Shown here: in pieces, positions 46,040-56,186 of the stretch | Layout of the letters: every line of letters begins with the position of its first letter | Numbering within the stretch: position 1 is the first letter of the stretch | Origin: Steinernema hermaphroditum | Taxonomy: Eukaryota > Nematoda > Chromadorea > Rhabditida > Steinernematidae | Length of the DNA stretch: 64,000 bases | Direction: 5' to 3' | NCBI GenBank assembly: GCA_030435675.1 | Contig: CM059621.1 | Location: 5,890,001-5,954,000 of the forward strand | The notes under the pieces: generated by a model | The model's input: only the letters and a program-made list of their open reading frames with translations | What the model was told of the DNA's origin: nothing | The model's database searches: none | Translations under genes and position numbers: made by a program

Positions 46040-46938
46040 GCAAACCTTCCTTATCAACAGCCTTGAAATCACACACCGTTTTATATCATTACCTGATATA
46101 AAGTGCCTGATACAACTTCGATACTTCTTAATAAAACGCCATTTATGTTCTTATTTTGTATTTTGCCACCTGTAGTAATTATTGCGCTAATTGATGTTGT
46201 CCCTAAGCAAATAAAGCAGATCAAGAACCACACGAAACAACCTGGACAAGTTAGCTGTTTAACCTCAACTAAACATAAAAATTCTCCTTGCATTTGTGAG
46301 GTATCGGCCTCGCACACAATTCACTTCCTCACAACAATTAAAGATAAGATTGTTTACAATTGTTCATGTTCACCTGTTGCTGAACAGCAGTAATCGCTAT
46401 TACCTTCTTCCCACTCAATCTGCACAATACGGGTCAACCTTATATATGATCTTTTCATCCAATCTCAGCTTCCAGTCTCGTCCGACTACCTATAGTAATT
46501 TGGTTTACTGCCACCTGTAGTAATTGCTACGCTAATTGACGTTGGTTCCATCAAACAAAGTCAGTAGGAATCGCTATTATCTTCTTCCCATCTAACTTGA
46601 ACACCTGTACAGTATACACATTAACCTTTCACCCAATCTCAATCTCGGCAGTTACGTCCGACTAGAGTACTTTCGCACGAACAGGTTAACTCCGTGTCAG
46701 AATACATTAGATACAATGGAAAGAACAATATTAAGGCTGAAACCATAAGTGGTAAAACATCGAACAGGTGCACCGTAATTAGGAAACTCCCGATAACAAA
46801 ACACTCCCACTGGATAATTCCAACGAATAAAATGTTGTGTAATGTATGTGTATTATCCACTGGCAAACTCCGCTAATTGAGTACTTGTCCGTCTGTTCTC
46901 TGTACGTGAACCTCATTCTCCTTAACTCGGTCTCATCT
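46040..46938. repeat. Intergenic with diverged internal duplications
   Basis: GCCACCTGTAGTAATT ... GCTAATTGAxGTTG appears at about 46167 and 46510; AATCGCTATTA then CTTCTTCCCA appears at about 46391 and 46569; and AATCTCA ... GTCCGACTA at about 46460 and 46635. These form an old nested duplication of roughly 180-340 bp. No gene seen before the receptor at 46939. Confidence 0.6.
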
Positions 46939-47928
46939 ATGTCGACTCCTGAACTAGTCGACTCGCTCTACGACAGAGCTCTTGATGTCAGTGCCGTAAT
47001 TCACTTTCCCCTAAAACTCTTCTCGATGTATATTATCATAAAACATTCACCGAAGAACATGGGCGCACTGTCCTATTTCCTGCTGAACGTCATGGCATGG
47101 AACTTGGTTGGCAACGTATGCGGCACCATCCTGCACATACATCCCCTCTTTCCGGCCGTCTGCTTTCGGGCGGATGGGCCTTTAGTTCTGTTGACCAAAA
47201 ACGAAAACGTAGCGAAATACCTGTTTGTCGGCATCTTCACGTCTTTGCTCAACTGCGCATTGGCGCTTTCGTTCGTCTTCCCATATCGTTATTTTGCGGT
47301 TGTTTATCCACACACTGTCAACAAAATGAGATACGCTATTTGTGTTGGTGCTACTTGTGTGCACATCCTTGTGTCTATCTTCTGCTTTGTTGCGAATGAG
47401 TTTTTCATTATTTCTAATGTCGATTATCCGGAAAAAGACGACCTCCCCTCCACGGGTGCATCTTTCTGTTTCTGGCCCGGTGGGTGGAAGAAATACGTTA
47501 TGGCATCTGGATTCTTTGTCGCCATGCTGGCTTTTGGTTCTTCGATTACCGTATTTTCCTATCTCCTCAGAAGACATCTCACCAATGTTAGATCCTCGCT
47601 GAGTAAGCAGACGTTGGAACTTCATCGAAAGTTCCTCGCCTATTTGCTGGTAATTACTGCTGTCCCTCTTATCTTCGGCGGTGTACCCATAATAGCATAC
47701 CTCCTTTGTGCTCTTTTCCCGAGTTTTCGTTTCAGTCGCGAAATTGCGATGACCTGTGCTCTGATCATTATGAATCACGGTGCTATCTATTCTTTCGTTT
47801 CCATTGTAACTTTTAAACCTTACTGTAAAGCCGCGCGAAACCTGTTGGTGAGAAGGTTCTGTAATGATGTGAAAGTTTTCCAAGCGAGTAAAGTTTGGTA
47901 CAAGAAAGGGGCAGATATTAACAGCTGA
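46939..47928 (+). CDS. Str-superfamily 7TM chemoreceptor, intronless
   Basis: A 329-residue single exon. TM1 is followed by IIIKHSPKNMGALSYFLLNV; TM3 region ends FVFPYRYFAVVYPHTVNKMR; TM6 has KFLAYLLVITAVPLIFGGVP; the last TM has NHGAIYSFVSIVTFKPYCKA. The proline-rich TM6 and F-x-PYRY motif place it in the Str superfamily, closest in style to srh/sri; it is not a close relative of the genes at 1384 and 35594. Translation could begin 31 codons earlier (46846), but the ATG at 46939 begins a normal-length receptor N-terminus. AATAAA at 47974. A decayed relative lies just downstream at 48420. Confidence 0.83.
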   Translation: MSTPELVDSLYDRALDVSAVIHFPLKLFSMYIIIKHSPKNMGALSYFLLNVMAWNLVGNVCGTILHIHPLFPAVCFRADGPLVLLTKNENVAKYLFVGIFTSLLNCALALSFVFPYRYFAVVYPHTVNKMRYAICVGATCVHILVSIFCFVANEFFIISNVDYPEKDDLPSTGASFCFWPGGWKKYVMASGFFVAMLAFGSSITVFSYLLRRHLTNVRSSLSKQTLELHRKFLAYLLVITAVPLIFGGVPIIAYLLCALFPSFRFSREIAMTCALIIMNHGAIYSFVSIVTFKPYCKAARNLLVRRFCNDVKVFQASKVWYKKGADINS

Positions 47929-48419
47929 GCGGTTATGTGATGCGAACTTGGATCGATTTTCTTGATTGTTTCGAATAAATTGTATATTCGGTGGATTATT
48001 TTTTAGCGGGACATCTTATATGTGCAAAGAATGACATAAAGTACACCGTTGACGTTGATGTTGTTCCAGCTTGCGCTGGACACGATATGCGAGTAGAGCG
48101 GTCACCAGTGAGCATCGGTGAGGCGGTCTGGAGCGATCGCAGCGCCCGCAACGGCAGCTAAGAACGACCGCTCACTCAACTCATTTCTCAGGGGGTACAC
48201 GGTAAAAACGGCCGATCACAGACGGAAGAACCACAGTTATTACTTACTTCAACTACTCCTAAATGAGTGATATAATGCATAAGCATAGTACGCGTGACGC
48301 GGAATGGAACTGCACTCAAAGAGAGCCACTCCAGGCACCGAAGAATCGGATCAATGTTAAAGTCATCAAAGACATGATGGCATCTAACCTATTTCGTTAT
48401 CTCACTCCAACATCGAGCA

Positions 48420-48565
48420 TGGCCCCTTTCATTATGTATATCCCTTTTCGCCGTTTTCTTGCATTTTATATTTAGCAGGAAAATTAATGTGACTTGCACT
48501 TTTACTCCTGTGAATCACAACTTTATATATTCCATTGTGTCCATTGTGACATTCAAACTATAGTG
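48420..48565 (+). pseudogene. Relic of a 7TM chemoreceptor 3' end
   Basis: In one plus frame the sequence reads PLSLCISLFAVFLHFIFSRK, then NVTCTFTPVNHNFIYSIVSI and VTFKL before a stop. This aligns with the last 50 residues of the receptor at 46939 (FSREIAMTCALIIMNHGAIY then SFVSIVTFKPYC). Upstream the match fades into unrelated frames. The relic was probably a tandem copy of that gene, and a LINE fragment sits 80 bp further on. Confidence 0.7.
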
Positions 48566-48644
48566 CATCTCGAATATTAGTAATGCCCCGATTTTGGAAA
48601 CATATAGTTGGAGTGCAAGTTTCGCGCCACATTATTAAATGTGA

Positions 48645-49200
48645 TTAGAATGTAAGTGAGTGGATGGAATGTTTTCAAACAGTACAAGCAGTTCCTTACC
48701 AATCCGACCGTCGAGATGAGATGGAAGCGGCGCCTGTTCAACATGTGCGTCCTTCCAGCGATGCTGTACGGAGCGGAGACGTGGGCGCTGACGAAGTCCG
48801 CCTGCAAGAGGCTTGCGACCGCACAGCGGAAGATGGAGCGACGAATGGTCGGCGTTCGTCTCGTAGACAAGAAGACGAACGATTGGCTGCGCGGAGTGAC
48901 GAAGATATCTGACGTGGCGGAATCTGCAAAGAAGAGAAAGATGAAATACGCGTGGAAACTCGCAAATGAAGACGAAGAAAAGTGGTCGAAACGCCTGACT
49001 GACTGGAGGCCAATCGTTTCGAGACCACTCGGACGAACCAGAACAAGATGGCGAGACGACATCCGAAAAGCGCTGAGGACACAAGCGTGGCAGAACCAAG
49101 CGAGAAGAACGACACTGCGCCAATGGTTGAACATAATGGGATCCGCTTGATGTAAATCAATGATACGGAATAAATGTTATGTTATGTTAGAATGTAAGTG
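48645..49200 (+). mobile_element. RTE-type LINE fragment with target-site duplication
   Basis: The plus strand from about 48656 to 49150 encodes the C-terminal end of an RTE reverse transcriptase (SGWNVFKQYKQFLTN, CVLPAMLYGAETWALTK, KLATAQRKMERRMVGVRLVD-like, WLRGVTKISD, ending LNIMGSA), about 70 percent like the fragment at 44792. After the stop come GGAATAAA and a GTTATGTTATGTTA tail. The 14-bp TTAGAATGTAAGTG is present exactly on both sides (48645-48658 and 49187-49200), a target-site duplication. The open frame is intact from its truncation point to the stop, so insertion is recent. Confidence 0.88.
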
Positions 49201-50405
49201 TATGATCCGACGTGTCCGGCGATGCTCAGCTTGCTTCCTATTTTTCTGTTTTGAAAAGATATGCTTGCTGAGACATCTCAGTGCCGAATAAAGAGGAAAA
49301 CCAGCATCAGCACGGTGTGACATGACACTTCTGCTATAATAAGGTGCCTCGCATCGATTCAAGAGATTCTAATTCTAAACTTTGTGAGACGTTTCAGTGG
49401 AGGCGGATGCGGCAAGCCAAGTTTCTTTTAATGTCAGTCGTTCATGTTGAATCCATGCTCCATAAATGTTTCAATTGACGTCACACCACCATCAGCACGC
49501 AATTCAAACAGCTACACCACGTTGAATCGGAACAATCACAGCTCTTCATACGTGGACGTAGGCTCTGCTCAAACATCTATCTCAAAACATAACATGAAAA
49601 CACCTATCGTGAAGTGCTGTACATTAATGCCGATCATCCAACGGTAACACTTTACCGAAGCAGGTAATCAGAGAGAGAGAGAGAGTTCTCCCACGCACCA
49701 CACATTATTTACAGATACACACCAATTTACTATGTCTGCCCTCTAAGGACAACATGAACTTTTGAAAAAAGTAGACTGCCATTTCGTCAACTGTCACTTC
49801 CAGGCGCACATAGTATGCATATTTTTACGCTGAACGTGCGGTTTTCTATTTCTGTTCTCTGGCTCGTCTGCGGCGAAAGTCTGATTGGACTTAATTTGCT
49901 TATTTTCATGTTCACTGCGGTGGGCCCACAGTAATTGCCCGAAAGGCAACTCGTCATAAATGTTTGTCAAAACCAATTTGAAGCCACTTGCGTCCTTTTT
50001 CACAATGTGAGCAGAAGAAAATAATGCAAAAGGTACAGTGCTGCTGTCAGTGTGGCTAGGTGGTCAAGAAAACTCTTAATCTGCTAGTTTCAAGCCGCTC
50101 GGGAACAGACTGGATCCACAGATTCCAGCTTCGATCTTAGTTTCAAGACCTCGGTCGATAGCCATATACCCACTTAAGGCTGTAAGCTCCACGAAGAAAA
50201 ATAGATAAATACTTTATGCAGTGATTCCAAGGATAATAAAACATTGGGTCCACAGATTCGAGGTCCGATCCATCTTGCCATGCCCCCCAATGAGGCTGTC
50301 CCCAAACGAGCTATGTACTTCCTCTATTGGCTGATTTCATTATATACGCCTACTTAAACTGCTTGATTAGTTCAACACTGCCATTATTTATAGATTCCAG
50401 CAATA
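49201..50405. other. Intergenic, no gene seen
   Basis: No supported gene. A short (GA)n microsatellite lies at about 49671-49687. Confidence 0.5.
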
Positions 50406-50707
50406 TTACTTCCTCACAAGGATGGTATCACGTGAGTGCACAACCCAGAATGGAGAGAACGCCAACGATGGTTGGAAGGCGAGCGAGTTTCTTCTCTGCG
50501 GGACCTCTTCCAGCGGTGACGACGTTGTTACCCTCACCACAGGAACGTAAATTTCACCTTAAATCACCATGTCTGTTTTTCCAATATTCCAATCTTTGAC
50601 CTACGATTAGCCAAAGCGGACCACTGAGATTTCCATGGGAAGAAGGCGTGTGTGACGGAAGACGATAGCAAAAGAACGAGAATACATGACTTCACGTAGA
50701 AGCCCAT
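50406..50707 (-). CDS. Secreted peptide of an unrecognised two-member family (member A)
   Basis: Exons 50707-50605 and 50557-50406 join in phase 1 (47-bp intron GTAGGT ... TTTAAG) to 84 residues. Signal peptide MGFYVKSCILVLLLSSSVTHA, then FFPWKSQWSALAN at the mature N-terminus, a variable middle with charged residues and an R-R site, and the C-terminal LAFQPSLAFSPFWVVHSRD. The gene at 53583-53880 shares signal length, FFP-W-K start, intron position and phase, and LAFQPSLAFSP-x-WVV, so the conserved C-terminus is the likely active part. No cysteine framework. Possibly a neuropeptide-like or host-defence peptide; I do not recognise the family. Confidence 0.72.
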
Positions 50708-50779
50708 GGGCGAAAGTATCACGAGTGAGCAAGAAACGATATTTGTTCCTTCCCGCGGCTTAGGGTAATGGGCTTTGGG

Positions 50780-50801
50780 GCGCCGCCCCCGACTTAATTA
50801 T
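50780..50801 (-). promoter_or_regulatory. Conserved upstream box, peptide gene A
   Basis: GCGCCGCCCCCGACTTAATT ending in AT, about 75 bp upstream of the start of the peptide gene at 50406-50707. The same box, GCGCCGCCCTCGGCTTTTAA then TTAT, is about 71 bp upstream of the paralogue at 53880. Neutral sequence at this divergence would not be expected to keep it, so a promoter element is likely. Confidence 0.6.
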
Positions 50802-51001
50802 AGCCTTGTTCGCCGCTTTTTTGTACCTTCCTCTCTCAACCTCCGCACGGGCATTAGGAGTAATGGGCCGAGATTGATGCTAACCACCCATTACATTAAG
50901 ACCCAAACCCCATTAAATGGAATATTCGACTTTTAACCTAAAATGTCATATTCGGATTCGTCTTTTCGCAAAATTGTGAAATATCAACATGTTTGCGTAG
51001 G

Positions 51002-51274
51002 CTAGTGCGGGAAGTCACGTAGCCTGATGTCACGACATAGGCATTCGCTGCTAATTGTAGCGGCACGAGAGCAATTTTTGTATTTCCGCGAAGCAATATT
51101 TCCAATTATTTTTGGTTCCTCGTTTCCTTCGTTTCGACTTGAAGGCGTAAATGTGTCGAATGGGGATTTGGCACCGTAATTATAGAGGACACAACGGATG
51201 ACTCTTCGACAAAGATCGCGAGAACAAGAAAACAAAACACAGAGAAGGAATAAAAAAACATTTATACGTGGCAT
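51002..51274 (-). CDS. Possible small secreted protein
   Basis: Minus-strand frame of 90 residues starting MPRINVFLFLLCVLFSCSRD, a plausible signal peptide, followed by five cysteines over the remainder. An upstream in-frame ATG extends it by 20 residues. No splice context or paralogue supports it, so it may be chance. Confidence 0.3.
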   Translation of the reverse strand: MPRINVFLFLLCVLFSCSRDLCRRVIRCVLYNYGAKSPFDTFTPSSRNEGNEEPKIIGNIASRKYKNCSRAATISSECLCRDIRLRDFPH

Positions 51275-51966
51275 CAGATATTCCGACGTTTTCCGAATTA
51301 CGTAGGAGAAAGCAGCATTTATGTGTTGTGGCATTAATCATTCATGGCGAATTGACCAGCACTTAATTCTGCACTTCGGAAATGCTGCATCGTTTCCAAG
51401 TCCTAGTCAGGGGATGTTGGTTCACTATCCGCACATGTCACGACACAAAAGATTGTGTCGACGTGTGTTGATATGGAGTGGATATGCACACCTGGGTATC
51501 TGTAGTGCTTTGTCAGCAAAAGGACTGAAACAGTTCACTTGAAATATCATACACCAAAAGAAGAGAAAAACTGAAAACCCACAAAAACTGAGACACCTGA
51601 AAAATGGGGTGACCTCACAACAAAACATAAACGGATAAGGTATAATTTCCGTGCTCGTGGAATATCACAGTGAAGCGATATCCTAAGGAGACGGAACGAA
51701 ATGGAAAAACACTTAACCTTATATTAATTGGAACATTTCCAATTGGCTAGGGAGTGTAGTCGGCAAGGGAGGATCGTATAAGGCAGTCATCACACATGGC
51801 TGCCTTGCACACATAAGGACTGTAAGAATTGGGAGTGCAGCTATTCGAATCTAGCATTTCGTTCGAAAAAGCAGGGCTCTATTTTATTGTCTATTGAACG
51901 GTCAAAAAGTCGACAAAGCATTTTCCTTATTTTACTAAACATTACTTAAAGATTTAACTGGATGAA

Positions 51967-52319
51967 TTAAATTATTTTATCAGCACACGCATACAGACAA
52001 ACAGGATTTTCTTTTAGTAAGTACTCAATTTGTAGCTTCCTAACTCTAGCGTTCAACTTCTGATTCTCAAGAACGACACAATCGGTTCGTTCTTCCAGTA
52101 CAGTACAATGAAATTTGGTATGCGAACCCATGCAAATTCCGTTTGTCCCCAATCGCAATTCGTTTGTACCTTTAGTGGTCGACGATCCCAGAACCTTTCG
52201 CAATACAGCATTATCAGCCAAATGTTTTTTAAAATGAACTTTTCAAATTCCTCATTTAAAGCCCTTGAGAAATTCACATAGTCCTCGTGTGTCGCATATT
52301 TACTGCCGATGTCAAACAA
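51967..52319 (-). pseudogene. Possible decayed coding sequence
   Basis: Two overlapping minus frames read as one protein-like sequence (YVNFSRALNEEFEKFILK, then after a shift at an A6 run HLADNAVLRKVLGSSTTKGT and ENQKLNARVRKLQIEYLLKE). The coiled, charged C-terminal part resembles a helical domain. A one-base frameshift in the A-run would explain the break. No family recognised. Confidence 0.3.
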
Positions 52320-53582
52320 ACATCAAAGTGCGAGAATGTTTACAGAAGTTCATTATATGACGAGAGATTTCTTTTTCTTCAGACAGATGTGTTTTCTTCA
52401 TCACGTAAATCTCATTTTATTTTTTATGTTCTTTTTTAATGGAGATTGTAATGATTACAAATAAGAATGTACTGCGAGCAGCAATTATCTGTTGAGGCAC
52501 GTGAAAAACACGAGAACGATCCGTTTTTGTGCGTATCCAGTGAAAGAGGTTTCCCAATTGCTTTTCAATGTTCACTGAACAACTCGGAGTAACACTATTA
52601 GCCGTACTGACAATTGGTTTTCGGATACCAGGAATGTGCGGGAGTTCTCATTAAGCATGATTAAACTTTTTTCTTTTTACAACAAGTCATTCAACTTCAA
52701 AATATTGTATGTTCCGGCAACATTGTATACATTTATAAATGTCGCCAGTGGTATCACAAACCACATAATACGCGTCATGAAACAATGCTACTTTCGGAGA
52801 ACTTCAAGGTCTCCAGAGCGACGACAGCCTCTAAAAGTGTGAATCACAAACAGCACCATACGTCAGTTCAGTCGAAAAAAGGAGCTCGCAACAAAACACT
52901 TTCAGGAATAGATTCGGCACAGTAGCACTAAATGGACAAAAGAATGTTGGTACCAGCGGTCGCCATCAGGAAAAATGTTGTATTCAGAAATCAGTATTCA
53001 GCAGAAATAAACTTTAAAATTACTGTTCCTATAAAAGTTTTTTGTTCCTATAAAAACCATGCTTTTCTAAGGATATGAAGACCTGCTTGTGATTAACGTG
53101 GATTGGTTTTAAACATACAATACTGGACAAAGCAATAGGACCCCAATGTGATTTTTAGAATGGTGATATTCGCGAACTTTCTCGAACTTCTTTCCGCAAA
53201 ATACGTTAAGAGACGTACAAAACCTACGACCCTAGTAAATGGACTTAATCCATAAAATTCAAAGAAACAATGGGTCCACACTGATCACAGTATGCTAAAG
53301 AAATGGCGACTTGAAGAGAGTCAAAAACAAGTTGGGTCTCTAAGCATACTTTTTTTTGTTTTTGCTCTTGAGTACGAGTATTGCTCTTGAGCTTTTTGGT
53401 TGCCCTGTGTGATGGCATTTGTATAGATTAAAACACGTTTTGCAAAGTTGAAAGTTTCTAGAATAGTCACACTTGTTTCTGTATGTCATCGGCACCACTT
53501 GTGAAATAAGTTCCCCATTTATTTTACAATACTCATTAAATACCCAGTAATTCCGAAGTCATATGTTCTACCATATCATGGT

Positions 53583-53880
53583 TCATTTCTTTTCAAACAT
53601 GAAGTCTTGCGAGCGAACGACCCAAAGCGGCGAGAATGCCAAGGACGGCTGGAACGCTAGAGGTCCGGGTCGATGTGATTCTTCCCTTTGAACTGGCTCC
53701 TTCTGTGGCACTGGAGCGTAATTTTCTTCTAAAACAATATGCATCCTTATGTAACGTTGAGATATTCGACATACGATGAGCCAGGAAGGACAGGTGATGT
53801 TTCCACGAGGGGAAGAATGCTTCTGATCCGGAAGTGGCAAGAAGAAGAACGAAAATAGAACAGTAGACTGGGTATCGCAT
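53583..53880 (-). CDS. Secreted peptide of an unrecognised two-member family (member B)
   Basis: Exons 53880-53775 and 53728-53583, phase 1, 46-bp intron, 83 residues. Signal peptide MRYPVYCSIFVLLLATSGSEA, then FFPSWKHHLSFLAH, a proline/glutamate-rich middle and LAFQPSLAFSPLWVVRSQD near the C-terminus. It is the paralogue of the gene at 50406-50707, 3.2 kb away on the same strand. The strict conservation of the last block against a divergent middle suggests that the C-terminal peptide is the functional product, though no flanking dibasic sites are conserved. An alternative unspliced frame would lose the conserved block and is rejected. Confidence 0.74.
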
Positions 53881-53950
53881 GGCGCAAACGCGGCAAATGA
53901 GCCGTTTTGCCATTCATTCCTCCTGGAGGCGTGATTACGCCGTTTTCAGA

Positions 53951-53974
53951 GCGCCGCCCTCGGCTTTTAATTAT
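53951..53974 (-). promoter_or_regulatory. Conserved upstream box, peptide gene B
   Basis: GCGCCGCCCTCGGCTTTTAA then TTAT, matching the box upstream of peptide gene A in sequence, orientation and distance from the ATG (about 71 versus 75 bp). Confidence 0.6.
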
Positions 53975-55568
53975 CACTTCAGGCGATTCGTTTTGTGTTC
54001 GCTTTGGTCGATGAGGACACACAGCTACAGATCCGATGTATGGCCAGCATTAGCAGGATAATATCGTTTGCGCAAGTACTCATAAAAATAATAAAAGATT
54101 AGCATGTTACGTAAGCGGTTCAGGAAGCGCCAGACACGCGTCGGCCCATAATCGGATTGAGAGTGTCGCGTGGTATATACTTCTTGTTTGTGTTTTCCGC
54201 CAACGACCTTTGCGGAACTAGTCAGCTCTTCCCCGGACAACGCTTGACATCTTGACATTCGACACATGAATAGGTCTGAAACAAGCAGCCATATGACGCT
54301 GCGGCTTCTCGAAGCGACATGTTTTGAGCAGATACAATAGGCGTTGAGTAATCATCATATGACTGTGGAGGAACGGACAAAAAAGGCGACGAGCTTTGGT
54401 TTCCGGGAAAACCAAAGACAATGTTTTCGAGGGTAAAATTAGAAGAAGCAAAGTTTTTCCTCTACGTCAGCATTGAATGACACCTCGAGCTGTTAGTTCC
54501 TGTGCAGTTGAGTATACTAAATGGACGGCTTTCGTGGCTACTCCTTGGACTACAAAACTTCTAGAGGCACAAACGGAAAGGCTAGCCGTTCAATCGTTGA
54601 CGGATCGGATTGGCTGAGTCGGCTGGCTAACTGGTTGATCGGTTGATATGGATATACGGCTCAGCCATTGCCCATTTATGGACTGTATGCTGCTCGGTCG
54701 ATTCCTTTGGCGGTCATATTGTGCCCTGGCATTGGTGTGATGCCTGCTCGAACTATTTCCGATGTGGTGTTAGTTCCGGAACCTGTCGAATGCTTTCGGA
54801 AACAGCTAGTGTTATCAGAAATCACCTATGAGAAAAGACAAAGACGCTGTGTGAAGCGAACGTCGTATTTATGAAGAAAATCTTGCCAATCATGGGAAAA
54901 AACGATGTCAATGTAATCCATAAAGTGGGTGTATGGAAATGTATGGGTGTCTGAAAAGAAAGGAAAAGAAAAGGAGTCTAAAAGGGGCAGACGTCTGGAA
55001 ATTCATTTGTGTATTTGAGTCGATCCAGACCAAAAAATACAAATGAAAACGACCGGTCTCAGCACTGACAGTTCTCGAAAATGACTTTCTCGACTTCCGT
55101 CTAGGGTGTCAGACTGCGAGTAAACATCAAATCATCAAAAGAGCATTGCAGTCAGAAGGCTACCAGAAGTCTCCAAATTCATTTTCGAGCCCATCTAGAC
55201 AGGAATGAACTTCACAAAAAATGAAAAATACGAGCGAAAAACAACGAAAGCCGATCGGTTTGACTATGGAACGTCTTCGAACATGACTTCTATCCTTTGA
55301 GACACCCTGTGCACCTTGATCAATCGACCTGAGCCTCGTTCGGTTGCGACATTCGAGACACCGAAAGGGTTTGGCTGTACCGCCGAGCGTCCTGCCGCGA
55401 TTGCCCTCGCAGTTCAGTGCCTAACTGTACTTTTCAAACATACTTTCAGAATAGAGCCTTCGAAGTCTCTTTTTGTGCCGTTTGCTCGGTTTTCTTCGGA
55501 TTTCATTAATCTCTCCTCTTTCAGGTCGAGTTCAACTCCTCCGGTGGCTTCTTCTGGACAGCCTCCTC
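53975..55568. repeat. Intergenic with dispersed-repeat remnants
   Basis: At 54980-55130 the order CAGACGTCTGGAA, GATCCAGAC, GACCGGTCTC, GACTTCCGTCTAG resembles 29070-29210 (GACGTCTGGAA, GATCCAAGC, GACCGGTCGG, GACTTCTGTCTAG), so both are diverged members of a dispersed repeat; a weaker third copy follows at 55150-55310. The end of the interval (55320-55568) is probably 5' untranslated sequence of the PIG-P gene. Confidence 0.55.
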
Positions 55569-55940
55569 ATGAAAACAGAAGTCCGACCGCCGCTGCAAAC
55601 TCCAAATCCTCTTCCATCGCGTGGCGTCTACGGATTCGCTCTCTATTTGTGTGCCTGGGTTCTCCTCGTTCTGTACCTGATCTGGGCCTTCGTGCCGACT
55701 TCGTGGCTCACCGCCATCCACGTCACCTACGTCCCTGCAAAGTACTGGGCCATCGTCCTTCCGTTGTTATTCCCCATCGTTGTGACGACATTCGTGTGTG
55801 TCGTCTTCGGCGTCAATCTCATCAGGTTCCACCGAATCTTTGAAAACGTCGCCGTCGTCACCAACGACTTCTCCGACGACGTCAGCGCGACTAAACAGAT
55901 CGATTTGGACGGATATTTTGGGCGTGATTCGAATAAGAAG
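55569..55940 (+). CDS. PIG-P, GPI-GlcNAc transferase subunit P (main exon)
   Basis: 124 codons with SRGVYGFALYLCAWVLLVLY, LIWAFVPTSWLTA and TYVPAKYWAIVLPLLF, the signature of PIG-P: a two-TM (about residues 21-43 and 58-82) subunit of the ER enzyme that transfers GlcNAc to phosphatidylinositol, the first step of GPI-anchor synthesis. A donor (AAG then GTTAGT) ends the exon at 55940. The C-terminal end is unresolved: the frame stays open through the next 250 bp into the NOA1-like gene, while an AG at 56036 would add only two codons and stop. Reads as the upstream member of an operon or as the N-terminal part of a fusion. Confidence 0.8.
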
Positions 55941-56186
55941 GTTAGTTCTACTGATTTTGATCTTTTTCTGGTTCTTTACGACATTGACATATGTGAAATT
56001 TTTGGTAAATACACCTCTGTGTACGTAGTTTTGGTGAGTGAAGCTCCAATTTTCAAGCTGCATGTGGTCCCAACGACTGTTATTGCACGAATAACCAAGT
56101 GCTGGCCTCCAACATTCGACTTTCTTTCTGTTACATCACAGAAGCCTTACGATTCAGCTATGATTTCATCATTTTCAGCATCAAGA

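Larger units (their letters stand above)
50802..53582. other. Intergenic, two weak coding candidates only
   Basis: Apart from the low-confidence frames at 51002-51274 and 51967-52319, no gene is evident. Sequence is AT-rich without clear transposon ends. Confidence 0.45.

Noticed and set aside
47182..47883. 233-codon minus-strand open frame
   Set aside because: Antisense shadow of the intronless receptor at 46939-47928; composition is not protein-like.
53593..53913. 106-codon unspliced frame covering peptide gene B
   Set aside because: It ignores a good 46-bp intron and replaces the C-terminal block conserved with gene A by an unrelated reading frame.
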